Below, one piece after another: positions 11,408 through 24,600 of a stretch of 64,000 bases of DNA. The stretch's first letter is position 1. The number at the start of each line of letters is the position of its first letter. The stretch spans positions 17,591,048 through 17,655,047 of the forward strand of contig CM026421.1 in assembly GCA_014871385.1 (NCBI GenBank), read 5' to 3'. A program made the translations under genes and the position numbers. Origin of the DNA: Ceratodon purpureus. Lineage: Eukaryota; Streptophyta; Bryopsida; Pseudoditrichales; Ditrichaceae. Under the pieces are notes generated by a model. The model was not told the DNA's origin. It ran no database searches and was given only the letters and a program-made list of their open reading frames with translations.

Positions 11408-12994
11408 TAATGCAAGTACAATTCTAGAAGGAATCACCTAACAAATCAGGGAATGCACATGTACTGTGAAATGTAAATTCTTAAGTTACAACTGTCCTGG
11501 ATTTGCCTTGCTCTCTTGTGTCAACATTATGGTTATTCAGATGTTTTGTGAGTACGTCTATTACACTTTGGTTTTTGTCTCGCTTTTCTCTACGAGGTTT
11601 TTGCTTCAACTTACCTTGGAACCAGCTTCAAGTATTTAAATCTTCAATACACACTTGTTTTATCATTTTCATGTAAGATTTAGTGTCATGGTAAGTGATA
11701 CTATTCATGTATTGTCATAAGAATCTTATCGGACCAATATATGCATTGTTGATATTAAGTGATGTTGACATTGAAAAATGGAGATTTACAATCATTATTG
11801 AGTAAGACAAATATAATCTATGACACTAATTATCATCCTTATTGTTGTAAAAAACATGTACAAGTACACAGGGGAATGTTCAAATACTCCATGATTAAAT
11901 GTAATTAGGCATTTTTAGTATATTCACAGTTGTAGTTTTACATATTTTCTACTTGGGTTTCCTTAGGTTCATCTCAACTTAAGGTTCTTTATATTTTTCT
12001 CTTCCCTTCAATAGTTGCTCTATGCAATTGTTACATCCATGAAGACATTAAAAGTGAATACTAGGTGTTTTGTTTTTCTTTTTTCTTTTTTTTCTTTTTT
12101 AAATATTGGGAAGATCTTATACCCGTATTTAATTTAGAATTTATTTTCTAAATAAGGTTTTATTACAATGATTCAGACAGAAGTTGCACTCTTCAGTTAT
12201 GTAGGCTTGCAAAATAAATTTGCACATTACTTGTAAAACATTGCAAGCAATTACATAGTCACTTTATTATGGCATGATATGCTGAATAAGGTGTAAATTA
12301 GTGAAACCCACCCACCTCCCTTACACATGGCTTACTGGTAGTTACTCCAAACTTGAAGCTTACTTTACTTGGGGCTTACTACAAGCTTGAACTTTACTCT
12401 AGCAAGTCACTAATTTATGACCATTTGATCTAGGTTAACCTTCATCTAAGGGTCAGAGATGATTGGACCATCGAGGCTATTCCTGTCCATATAACAAACA
12501 AGTGAATATCTAGAAACTTCTTTGAGGGTATAAAACCATGGGAGTTTCTTTGCCATATGCATCTGTTTACTTGTCTCCTTTTGAAAGTAATTATAGTTTG
12601 CTACATGTGTGTGAGAGATTTTTGGAGCTTGTGAAGTTTTGGTATATGGTGGTGTGGAGCTGAAGCAAAGTGCAACATGGTTGAGTCTGGTGGAACTACT
12701 ACTCAGTTCCTCTACTTTATGATTGCAATTAGACTCTTTCATCTCTCCCTTTGATTTGTATGTTTGGTGTAGGGTTTGATTTTTCTTGTGACTGCAATAA
12801 CAAGCTGTAAAGGGCTGTTGACACCTTGTCTACAAACATAATCCTAACTGTGGTTTTGGTTGTGTTTATGGGGACAGGTGAGGTCCTTTACCTCTGGATT
12901 TTTCTTACTTTACTACACCAACGTCATTCAAGGAATGAGAAGATTTCTGGAGACTCAAACTATTTTGTGTTTGATCTTGTATTGTCAGTTTTAA

Positions 12995-13846
12995 CCCCTA
13001 AAGGACAATAGTCATAGAATGGGCTTTTTTGAAACTTGGGCATGTACCTACGGTTGCAATTTGAATCGTGATTTTCTAAAATTTTAAATGGAGGTGTGCC
13101 GTTCCGAAAGCTCCGTGTGCATATTTTTATTTTTCAATTCCGACATCGGGATCAAAGGTTATGAAGGTTTAACTGTCAAAAGTTGCTCGTTGGGCAGCTG
13201 CTGAAATTTTCTAAGCCACTGTGAATGCAGCAAATTCTGCCCAAAACTGCCCAAATCTGCCAAAATCTACCAGAAGACAAAACTTTGAGATTCCACCAAA
13301 AATTGAGATTTTGGTATTTTTCAAAAATAAAAAATTATATTTATAGAAAAAGAAGTAGAGCATGTTTCCACTGTTCGGATTTTTAATCCAAGAATTTTTC
13401 ATATGCTATTTCTATTGTCAAAAATCGGCCTTTGTATGTGAATTTCAGCACACATCCTAGCAGAAAATGATTTTTTTGGAAACCTTCCACAACTTTTTTG
13501 AATATGATATTTTTTGGACATGCACCTAACTCAATTAGGAACAATAATGTGGAGAGATTCATACCATATCTACTTTTTAAAATGGTTTTTTGGGCCTTCA
13601 AAACTCTGCTGTCCCCTTTTTTTGCATGGAAAAAAAAATTTGTTTTTCTACTTTGAACGTTATGATCTTGCAATTGGTGAAGAATGAGTGTGTGAGATTT
13701 GGTGAACATGTAGACATAGAAGTTAGCTACAAGATCTTACGGTTAGATGTACTAAAAAAGATCCGAAGTTTGCAAAATCCACCTTGCTTTGAAGAGGGAC
13801 TGTTTTGAGGCAGTTTTGATGAAAAATACCCTAGGAATTTTAGGGG
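12995..13846. mobile_element. Non-autonomous piggyBac-type element, copy 1
   Basis: The 852-bp element starts CCCCTAAAGGACAAT and ends TTTTAGGGG, and is flanked by TTAA at 12991-12994 and 13847-13850. TTAA target duplication with short ends starting CCC is diagnostic of piggyBac. The first roughly 200 bp are collinear with the right-end region of the piggyBac transposase copy (reverse complement of about 32200-32423). A full-length relative is at 14403-15290 in the same orientation. There is no transposase sequence inside. Confidence 0.85.
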
Positions 13847-13850
13847 TTAA

Positions 13851-14398
13851 GACAAACTTTTCTTTATTATTTGGATTGTTTTGTCATACACTACTATATT
13901 GTAAGTAGTGTGTTGATTGAGAATTCTCTGGTGAAAAGCACTATGTGTCTATACCGGTGATTTGGAATTACAAGAGAGTGTACAGATTTGATTAGGTTTG
14001 AATTGAGAATGGGCTGATTGAGAATGAAATTTGGTGAGGAAGGTGATAAAAGTTGTCCTGTAAAGGGAAGTTTTTTTGGTATATATATTTGATCTAAAAT
14101 GAAGTAACAAGTGCATGTTTAAGTATAAACAAGTGAAAACATTTAAGCACATTACTTCATGTTCATAGTTCTTTCTACAAAATTTCATTATCATTGCCTC
14201 ACTTTAAACCCACTTCATTGGTCACTAGAAGAAATATTTCAAATATTGCATAGGGGCCTTGTTTTGAATGGGCCTAGGCACACATACCTTCTCCATTTGA
14301 TGGATGTTGAGTTGGTGCACATGGATTGGCTTCAACAAATCTATAAGTAAAAAGTAATGTATGTAGGGGCCCTTCCCATGTAAAGACTAACATAATAT
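13851..14398. other. Spacer between two piggyBac-type elements
   Basis: About 550 bp of AT-rich sequence with no recognised gene or repeat. Confidence 0.5.
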
Positions 14399-14402
14399 TT
14401 AA

Positions 14403-15290
14403 CCCCTAAAGGACAATTGTCCTCAAAATGGGCTTTTTAAAAATTTGGGCAAGTTCCTAGAATTCCAATTTAATTCGTAAATCTTTAAAAAACATAATTT
14501 AGGTAGGCATTTTGAAGAGGTTTGTGTAGATTTTTAATTTTACTTTTTTTTTTTTTTGAACATACTGAAAAAAAGTTACGGGGTTTTGAGTGTCAAAAGC
14601 TGCATTCAGCCAAACTTTGGGCAAGCTCACAGCCACTGTGAATGCAGCAAATTCAGCCCAAAACTGCCCAAAACTGCCCAAAACTGCCAAAATTGGCCAA
14701 AATCTGCCAAAATCTGACCAAAGACGAAACTTTGAAATTCCACCAAAAATTGAGATTTTGATAATTTTCAAAAATAAAAATCCCTATGTATAGAGAAGAC
14801 ACTAGAGCATGTTCCCACTGTTCGGATTTTCAATCCAAGAATTTTTCATATGCTATTTTTATTGTCAAAAAACGGCCTTTGTTTGTGAATTTCAGCATAC
14901 CCCCTAGCGGAAAATGATTTTTTGGAAACCTTCCTCAACGTTTTTGAATATGAATTTTTATTGGACATGTACTAACTCACTTAGGAACAAGAATATGGAG
15001 AGACTCAACCCATATCTACTTTAAAAAATGGTTTTTTGGGCCTTCAAAACTTGTTGTCCCCTTTTTTTGCAGGGAAAAAAAACATGTTTTTCAACTTTGA
15101 ATGTTACTATCTTGCAATTGTTGTGGAATGAGTGCGTGAGATTTTGTGGACATGTAGGCATACAAGTTAGCTACAAGATCTTATGTTTAGATGTACTTAA
15201 AAAGATCCCAAGTTTGCAGAATCCACCTTGCTGTGAAGAGGGGCTGTTTTGAGGCAGTTTTGATGAAAAATACCCTCAGAACTTTAGGGG
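14403..15290. mobile_element. Non-autonomous piggyBac-type element, copy 2
   Basis: The 888-bp element has the same ends as copy 1 (CCCCTAAAGGACAAT and CTTTAGGGG), flanked by TTAA at 14399-14402 and 15291-15294. It is collinear with copy 1 along its whole length with substitutions and small indels. Near 14640-14720 it contains a short array of 'ACTGCCCAAA' and 'TCTGCCAAAA' phrases. No coding capacity is seen. Confidence 0.85.
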
Positions 15291-15294
15291 TTAA

Positions 15295-16934
15295 AAAAAC
15301 TAATTCAGTGATTAATGTAATGGGCTAAAAGTGAGTCGTGAACAACTTTATTGTAGAAAATGGCTATAAAATTGTTGACACTTGGCAATGGTTTGTTTGA
15401 TTAGAAAAGTTGTAGTAATTCATGACCTAAAATATTTCGAAGTATGTGTACTATGTACCTTGAATACATGTACAGTCATGTACAGCTCATTTACGAATTC
15501 TTGCATTCAAGGGGAAAAAAAAATTTCATTGCTGTCAACTTTGGCGCCCTCCCATGAGCTCAAAAACTGGTATTTTACCATGAAGTTTTTACCACAACAT
15601 CATCTTTAAGTTAATTACACGTATACCAAATTTCGAGGCCAGCATTTCTATACAAAAAATATATTCAAAATCTACCAACATGTGTAACTAAGAAAAAAAA
15701 ATTCAATAGTACCAACTTTGACACCCTCCCAAAGATTGAGAAAACAAAATTTGGCCATGAAAATTTTAGCAAGAGGTCATCTCTATGTTAATAACATGTG
15801 TGAAAAATTTCAAGTTCGAAAGATTTGATTCAAAGATATATTTGAAATCTACCTATATGTGTAGTGTTTTTTGTCGTCAATCTTGTTAGATTGCACAACC
15901 CAACACTCTTATGCCACTGCAACACTCCCCTCTAGTGCAACACTTTTCTTTACAGCAATACTCTTCTCCAATGCAATACTATCCTTCACCATGATAGTTT
16001 TTCATAGCACCATTGTCATCTACAACACATTTTTACTTGTCTATTGCATACCGCCGCTTGTTGAAGTTGCTGTGGTTGGTTGTAGAAATAGCTACTCCAA
16101 CTTGTAGAATTACTGATATCTTTTTTACTATTACTCTATTTACATACTAGGGTTGCGTTCTAAAGGTCTAATATTACTCGATTCATAAACTTACATTCTA
16201 TTAGATTGTGGCAATCTAGTTCTACACCAAAAGACCACTTTCTTTAACGCTAAATAATACTAGCACCATCTATAACTTCAATACAAGACTTTTGGAATTT
16301 GTACCACAAGAATATTTATCTATTCGGCAACCTTAGGTAAAGGATCTTTAAATCATTAGATTTCTAATATAAGTTAATAGAGTAATAGTAAAAAAATTAA
16401 AATTATATTCAAAAAAATTGCTTGCTTTACAAGGAGGTATTGAAAGGCAGTTTGGAGCCTGAAATGATCTAGGGCATGTAGAGGATAAAATGTTCAAAAC
16501 TAAAAATTCAACCACTTTGTTAGAGTTCTTTGAATGACGACCTTTTCAAATATGTAAGCAAAGGTTTTTTTGTTGATGCAAGAAGAATAATAAATCACAT
16601 AAACTATATACCAAAAAAATTGATTATAGAATGTAGACTTGATAAACTACATTCTTTGCAAGCATGCAAATGCATAGACATGCTCACATCAATGACCAAC
16701 GCCCTTAAACATAAAGTTGAATTGACACATGGCTTAAACTGGAAGTCGGTAGCCACACTCAATAACGAGGTTACCTTGGAGTTAATATATTTGGAGGTCC
16801 AAAGAACTTGACTACTACTATGATTGGAAGAGAGCTCCAAGAAAGGTGGAGAACCCTCAAAGGATTAGGGTTAAAAATAGTGCAAAGTGTGCTTTATATC
16901 CGTACCCGGGTTAAAAGTTGCAAAGGAAAACCGG
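15295..16934. other. AT-rich intergenic DNA downstream of the NLR gene
   Basis: It holds the degenerate tandem repeat at 15516-15866 and, near 15.9-16.0 kb, a short run of 'TGCAACACT'-like phrases. No gene is recognised. The 3' UTR of the NLR gene should lie just left of 16935. Confidence 0.4.
15516..15866. repeat. Degenerate two-unit tandem repeat (about 175 bp unit)
   Basis: Two consecutive segments align in order. Each begins with a run of A and TTCA, then 'CAACTTTGRCRCCCTCCCA', then an 'ATTTTACCATGAA' or 'TTTGGCCATGAA' phrase, then 'TTAATWACAYGTRT', and ends with 'AAATCTACC' plus 'ATGTGTA'. Units are strongly diverged, so the array is old. Confidence 0.55.
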
Positions 16935-19900
16935 TCAGAACTTGTAACCCCGGACTTTGATATTTGGAGGCATCTCCAGATCCCTCTCCTCTTCAACGAC
17001 CCCAATCCCTACACTACAGCTTTCTTTCAGCACCCTTCGATTGACCACATCCAACTTAATCAAAAATTGGAACGGTTCATTGCTGAATTGAAATGGACGC
17101 AGCTTGGGCAACTTTGAAAGCATAACAATGTCTTCCTCTCGCAACTCCATCCCAGCATTGTTAATGTTGAGTTCCTCCAGATTTGTGCACTTGCTCAACT
17201 GTGGCAACCACACCAACGAACTACAGTGGGAAAGATTGAGATGCCGCAACGAAGCTAGATCTCCCACACCTTCCAAACCAGTCAAACCCATGAGCCTCCA
17301 TAAAACCAAGCGATGTAAGTGCTGCAATCCGCTCAAGCTGGGTAGCTCACGTAAATTCGGCAAATCGAAACATTCCAGTTCACGAAGCTGTCGAAGACTA
17401 TCAAGACCCCGCACCTCTGAGATCCCATCACAAAGTTTAATCCTCAGAATCTGCAAACCGGTGAGTTTCTGCAAATCGAGCACCTCTAATAAAGAATTAC
17501 CCTGAAGAAACAACGCTCGTAAGCCAACCAAGTGCTCAATTCCCGAAGAATACCTCAGACTGTCACAACTGTGAATTTGCAGTGAGTGTAGACACTCTGT
17601 TCTGAGTCCCGTCAACTCTTGTAACCCTTCAATTTGCGAAAGATCAAGAGTCTGCAGAGATGAGCACCGCCCGAAATCGATGCCATCCTGAGCCCGAATG
17701 TAGTCAAGCGCCAGAATGCACAAGTTGGTGCAACGAGCAAACACGTCTCTCCTTACAGTAGCCCCAACTCCTTCAACTTCCAGAACCGTGAGTGACCCCG
17801 GTAACTGTCCCAAATGTGGCCTGATAGCGTCTTCTGACAACCAATCTTCAGAAAACCACCGGAAATAAGTGAGATTCACCAGGTCTTCGAGCCCCTCAAC
17901 TCCACCAAGTTCGAACAAGTCACTTAATTCCAAGCTTCTTAAATAACTTAGACCCTTCAAGTTCAGCACTCCTTTTAAGCTATATAATCTTTCAAGCTTC
18001 AATACCACGATGTTTGAGCAGTATCTCCACTGGACTCCCTGGAGGCTCGAAATACCACGATCTCCATCTCGGTCCCAACCCTCTTGTACAATACCCACTC
18101 GAATCAAGTTCTCCCAAACCCCACCAGATGGCATCATCTCCAGCTCAGAAGGAATATGTACATTCGCATATACAAACCTTCGGCTCTGAAAACCTCCACC
18201 CTTCAGCTTCCCTTGCACTTCCAATTTTGCAAACTCACGGTAGAGATCATGCATGCCGAATTTTCCAGTGGTGACGTCCACATCCTCCAACAAGCCCTTG
18301 TCCTTCAATCGCCGCAACTGCAGTTCCCAAAATCCAAAAACAAACCGTATATAATATCCACAACCCACCAGACGAATCAACATTCTCCATCACTAGTGTC
18401 ACTTTAGGCAGGAGAGATGGATCATGCACAGTGCTCAACATCTATTTCACCTCTCAACCACTGAGCCAGTTTCAACAATGAGGGTGACATAAGTGTACCT
18501 GAACTCCAATCTCTTCCCACTTTTTCCGGTGAACAAGACCCAACCACTCCCTCAATAGCAAATCGACATCATTCCAAGGGCGATAATCAGGGTGATAGCA
18601 AACGATGTCCATGAACAGAACTTGTTCCATTGGAGTCAACCGATCGTAATTTAGTCGGATCACCCCGTATACCGGATTCTCCTCTGAGGAGTGTAGATCG
18701 AAATCTCTAACCCTGGGTAAGCTCTCCAACCATTGCTTCGGATCACTTCCCAAACTGCCCAGATGCATGCCCAACACCTTCACAGCTAACGGGAGATAAT
18801 GCCACCCCTGCTTCTCGCTCTTCCGAAAATAACACCGTAAAACACACTCATCTATCTTCACGATATCACCCTTGTTAACATATTGTCTCCCGTTTGCTGC
18901 ATGATACAGAAACAGATTCCTTGCATCCACCTTTGACAGCTCAGGCACCTCAAAACACTGCGACTTGTCAATGCCGAGATATTCAAGTGTCCTCAAAGTT
19001 CGAGCAGCCACCATGACTACACTCCCTTCAGGAAAGGCTGCCTCTTGCAGAAACATTCTGGCATGCTCTATTGACGCGGAATCATCCCACAGATTATCCA
19101 GTGCCAAAAATGCCGGTTGCTCCCATGAGACACTTTTACACAGAATGTTCTTGCACTACAGACACATGAATATGTTACATGATCAATAAGCCTGCGAGGA
19201 TTATGCACATGCTCCTATGACATATTTGTACAATATTGTAGGATACAGAGAAGTAGACCAACAAAAGTAAAACTGCCAACCCTGCAATGCTATGAAACAG
19301 TGATTGAAGTTTACGAAAACGATTCCTCCAAAACTTGTTCGGAGGGGCTACACAAAGACCAAATTAATCTGTTCACATCTAAAAAACACTGAAAAAGTGT
19401 TAAAATCCTTCAAACCCTGAAACAACATATTTTTCTGCTTTTAGTGTTCAATCAAAAGATAGTTGTCCTCGGATGCACGATATATGAAATTCTCACCTCG
19501 CCCTCATTGAGACCACGAAGAACTTCCTCACTCGTACTTGTCAACTTCTTCAACACTTCTTGCAAGTGCAACAACTTTAGAGATGAACTTGGATTTGGTG
19601 CCATTTCAACATGGCACACCTTGTCCTCAAACTCCAATGCCAGTGCATTGCACAACACCTTGCACATTGTGGTTTTGCCCAGGCCACCCACTCCATAATA
19701 CCCGATCACACGAACTTCATGTCTGCCTAATGGTTGAATAGTGCTGATCTGCTCACTGTACACCTGTCGTTCATCATGAAAGGACAGGATGGACAAAACA
19801 TGAGCTTCATGCAGCGATTAATTGCAATCATATGTCGAGAAATATATTTAAATGTACAGTATGCAAAACTACATGTATTGGAGAATCTCAAAGGTCGACA

Positions 19901-20872
19901 AAGAAGTTCATGAGATAGTACGCGTCAACTTAGTGATATGCATACCTCACATATATTGCTGCCTCCTTGAACATGTGCATCGTACCACTTCACGTCTGGT
20001 GAAACCAACTGGCAGATTATTCGTACCACATTCTTCTGATAAGAGGCGAGTTCTCTCATATCTTGATGGAATTGCATGCCATTGAATGCCTTCACCTCCT
20101 TCAATGCCTCCTTGTAGTCAGCAACATTGATCCTCATTGATGGATCATCCTCAGCCCACTTAGTCCACTTTCGAAACCATCCTTCTTGTCTCGTTTGATC
20201 ACTAAACTCACTTACCGACAATCCCATGAACAAGGGTAGAATCTTGAGATTGGGGTTTCGTCCTGACTTCCGTGCTCGCACAAATTCAACCAATTCGATT
20301 ATGGGCCACTTGGATGTGAAGTACTCCTCCGACACAACCACCACTGCCAAACTGCATTGCTGGGCAGCTTCAAATATGTGCTGCGGAAATCTCTCGCCCT
20401 TTGGCAAGCACCTTGGACGAATGTCAAGAAATGGGAACCGATGGTGATCCTCCAAGGCCTTGCACAAGTTCTCGACAAAGTACTTTTGAGCACCACTGTG
20501 GCTCAAGAAGATCTTGTGCTTGGGCTGCGGAGGGCCTGCTTCAGTGTTTAATCTGCAATACAAACGAAGTTTCTAAATAGACATGCAAACAGTGTGACCG
20601 GAACTTTAGCACAGTATTCTCCCCAAAACCACTCCTAGAAAGTACATGACATATACCAAAGTAGGAAAAGGCTGTTGATTCACTAGATAGACACTGGCTG
20701 AAGTGAGAATCTATTACTGAAAAATAGAACAGCGGCATTGAACCATGTTTACATCGACCATGTGCATTACTCATCCATCAAAGTCGATACTCCAGGGACC
20801 GGCATTATACCTGTAGGAAGGGTTATTAACACTAGCATCGGACATCCTTGCAACTTTCACCACGAACTCCAT
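16935..20872 (-). CDS. TIR-NB-ARC-LRR (TNL-type NLR) immune receptor
   Basis: Five exons join in frame with canonical splice sites: 20872-20811, 20552-19946, 19763-19497, 19155-18499 and 18317-16935, giving about 991 residues. A TIR domain (about residues 30-170) starts 'KIFLSHSGAQK' and keeps a Glu in 'WPIIEL' at the place of the catalytic Glu of NADase TIRs. NB-ARC follows with P-loop GVGGLGKTT (about 247-255), Walker B-like FLALDNLWD (about 328-336), LPLAVKVLG (GLPLA) and GMHDL (MHD, about 553). About ten irregular leucine-rich repeats fill the C-terminal half. Family knowledge: such proteins sense pathogen effectors in the cytoplasm, and TIR oligomers cleave NAD+. The short first exon and its ATG (20872) rest on phase and splice agreement only; further 5' exons are possible. 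All main motifs are intact, so it looks functional. Confidence 0.85.
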
Positions 20873-23800
20873 GTCTTTGACCACTCTATTCTCAGCATTG
20901 TGGGCACTGTAACTACAAAACACGACAAGAATTAGACAAACAATGACAAAAGTAGAGGAACCGACTAAAAGCTAATATTATCGATAACGCAGACAGAAGT
21001 AGTTTAAGATCACGTAGAAATCATTTATGTGCATCCTGATTCCTGGGATATTTGATGTTGGTCGTTGATAAAGTAGAAATAATGGTAAAACGAAGTATAC
21101 TGAATTAGAAAGAATAGAATGTGGATGTAAAAAATCAAGTAAACTTATAATTCGAAATTGCAGTGATCACCTGAAGTGATATCTGTACTGTCAATATAGT
21201 TTGTCACGGCTCAAGTGACATGAACCTATCCTACCAAGCTAGAGAAATGGCTGAGATCAACGAGGTTTTGCGTGAAGAGAAGAGGATGAGAGCGTATATT
21301 GACGTGCAATTCTTTCAGAAGATCGTCACGCATTTCAGATTTTCCTAACGCGGGCACATTTAGCAGCCCAACCGAATCTAGAAAGAAAGCCACTCTTTGA
21401 AAACAGTGTTCAAGCATGCTTTGCAACGACTAGCCAGGACCCAGGAAACTCACTCTCAAGAACATATCCATAGAAAAAGGCAAGGTGCCCGACACGTATT
21501 CTATCTACTTTTGTATATGTCAACCTTTATGATTCCAAGAAAAACTAAGCTTCTCTGAAGTGAATAATGAAAGTAAGCAGTACCTACTATTCTCACTTAT
21601 GTTCTTCTCAAAAACAAGGAACTGGTTATACTTTATCTAAAGGATAACTGGAACGATGGTAAATACTTAAGGAGTCCGCATTCTACCGACAAACTTCTTC
21701 CTCACACTCGCTAACTCTTCCATCATCCCGAGTTGCTAATGACACTCAACAGGTGGTACAAAGAGAAGCCTAACAAACAAAATGCGAAGCTCAGACCTAA
21801 CTGGTAACGCATGTATACGACAGCAGAATAAAGAGACCCTCACCTTATCCTTGATCACTTCATCTCTGGTCATTTCATCTCCTGCACCACGACACAGAAG
21901 AGATTCATTAACAAGCCAGCAAGATATGCAGATTACTGCTCCACACTCTACCAACTGATTGCTCTAACTGGTGCAAATAAATAAATTTGCAAAGGAAGCC
22001 TAATTTGCCAGCCACGGATTCAGCAATTTTAAACCTTGTTCAACTCCCTTATCCTACCACCAGATCCAGTGCTGGACCAACTGGGCATCCGACGTACTGA
22101 TACACAGACATATGCAGTACTCAAGACCCACAACATTGGAAGGTGGAAGTTCAATTACAACAGCTAATACAAGACAAGTTCATGTGTTGCAGAAAATAGT
22201 CGACAAGCGGCATTGCATTTAGAACCAGACGTTTCAAAGCAAAATCATATTGAATCCCATTAAAAAACCCTGGCAAGCCATCGCCATGGAATCGACTTTG
22301 GTGAATTAAAGGCAACCCAATAGGTAGGAACCCACGGCAGGAACATCGACAAAACCCTAACGAAAGAATGTGCATCCACCCTTGGGACTGCCCTAACGCG
22401 CTATTTCTACAAAATGCCACGAAATTCTAAAATAGGCTGTAATTAAGTACTTCACGAATTAAGATTTCAACATGTAATGAAATTTGAGTCGTCAAACTGC
22501 TTACTTGTGCAGATCACTCCATCCCATACAGAAACTCTATTGCGACACTCGAAATACAATACATTTTTGACAACAAACGATAAACCCAACTGAAAAAGAA
22601 CACTGAAAATCCAATCCCCAGCTCACAAAGGTGACAAAATGCCATACTCCCGACACACTTCCGACACAAGCCCATACACTCCACACTACCAAAACAAGAG
22701 ACCACCTGTCCCCAGTCCTGGCAGACTACTTCCCCGACCATAACAAAGTACCAACTTCCAAGACCTCACTCCCCCAAGAAAATTCCACCATCTCCACAAC
22801 ACCACGCCACATTGTCCCCCCACATCCCAAACCATCAACCAGCTAAACTCAAAAACAAAACATTTCCTCCTGAAAACCGACACCGCCAGAACCACCACAA
22901 TGACCCCCCTCACCTCAACACACCTCAACACAACACAGGAATCTAGTTGGCATCAATCTCATAGTCACCAACTCCTTTCTCCTCATGTCCATCCCTTCTA
23001 ACAATCACTCTGCAAACCCTCCCAACAAAAATTGGCTCCAGAAATCCAGCAACACCACTCTTTTCCACTGGCTCCCGAAAACTAGCTACAACACCATCCC
23101 TCACATGGTCACTACTCCACTGCAACTGTCGTGAAGTGCACTCCAGAGATGGATGAGTCCAGACATCTAGACAACTAACCATCTTGACATCTAGACATCT
23201 AGACAGTGTCGAGGGCAGGGATCGAAGACATGTTCATACCGTTCGATGGCATGGAGAGTCCAGAGGGTGGGCACCATGTCGGAGGCGCAGAAACGCTTGC
23301 AAGAAATCAAGTATCTATTCCAGCAGACCGTCGTGTGTCATCGAAATTGTATTCAGTATGACAGAGCTGTAAAATGTTTGCCTCGACGACTACTACGAGA
23401 ACGAGGAGCTGAAACGTTCAAGTGCCATACATTAAAATGCAAACCTTTGCCCCAATCCGTTTTCATTTAGTCCCAAGACACATAGATAGACACTGGCTGA
23501 AGTTAGAATCAATTACTGGAAAAGCTCCCAACTCCCTTCAGCACGCTTTCGAGCAGTTTGCCATGGCTTGTTATAGCACATGTAATATGGCTCATCGATG
23601 CCAGATATAGGAGCTCGTATCAGATTTTGAACCGATCCCCCTAAAGCAACCGCTCATAAACGCGCAAAATATTTTGGTATTAAATGTGGAGAAATCAAAG
23701 CTCAGAACCTCATGATACAAAGAACAAAACCCTCACTGCTCTTTGACGGTCGCATCGGCTGCGCTTGCCCTGCTCCTCTTTCCCCTTCTCTCGCCCACTT

Positions 23801-24600
23801 CATCTACCGCTAAAACTAGTTAACTCGATTACCAACAATCAAGTTCACATTGGACATTAAATCGCTTTCACTTGAAACGCCGAAATGAAAATTTGACTGT
23901 AGGCAAACAATCACTTGAGGTGGTACCAAGTGCACCACTAAACAACAAACTGGAACCGCTTCTAGCTCAACACACACAAAAACAACTGAACAAATCGATC
24001 ACACGCTCACGAAACAAACCCTTGCGACCCGAGCACGACCGCACCCTAGTGATCTGAACACCAGTCCCCTTCTCCCTTACAAGAAAAGCACCCAAAATGG
24101 GTCCGAGGGAACAGACACAACACAACCTCTACAAGCTCACAGATCCACCAGCACCACCAGCACAAGCGTAACTCCAGAACTCCCAAACAACCACGCAGAC
24201 AGAGCCCCTGCCAAAGAGTGGGGTAAGTGCAAAAGTGCTAACATACCGACAGTAGTGTCACAATTCGCTCATGGTACTCCAACGAAGTCTGATTGATGTG
24301 CTCTCAGCAAGTCGGCAGCGCCTCGTTTCCGGCTTGGAAATGTATTGTGCTGTGGTGCATGAGCCATGCAGACCTTGCCGTCGATCGTGGAGTTGAGTCG
24401 GGGTCCCTGCACATAGTGCAGTCTGAGACGTTTGAGTTGATCCTCGTCGCCGGAAGTGAGTTTGGAACTGGTCTCGAACTGCTTCCACGGGCGGCCAGGA
24501 CCCAGACCCCACCCAGACCCGTCGCTGGGCCTAAGCCCGGCATTCTGTACCTATTACGTTTGATTTTCTTAATATGATCTTTCACCCTCGTTGATATTGG
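20873..24600. other. Upstream region of the NLR gene; no separate gene supported
   Basis: This 3.7-kb stretch is less AT-rich than the repeats beyond 24.6 kb. Short frames on both strands lack domains. It may contain the promoter and non-coding 5' exons of the NLR gene. A phrase of about 40 bp (ATAGATAGACACTGGCTGAA or close variant) occurs near 20683 and again near 23481, showing local duplication. Confidence 0.35.

Larger units (their letters stand above)
9279..12990. other. Intergenic DNA between MITEs, no gene supported
   Basis: From 9.5 to 9.9 kb composition is more balanced and a G-box core CACGTG occurs at 9716-9721, but I find no transcription unit next to it. The remainder holds the repeat elements listed separately and AT-rich sequence. 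Confidence 0.4.
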
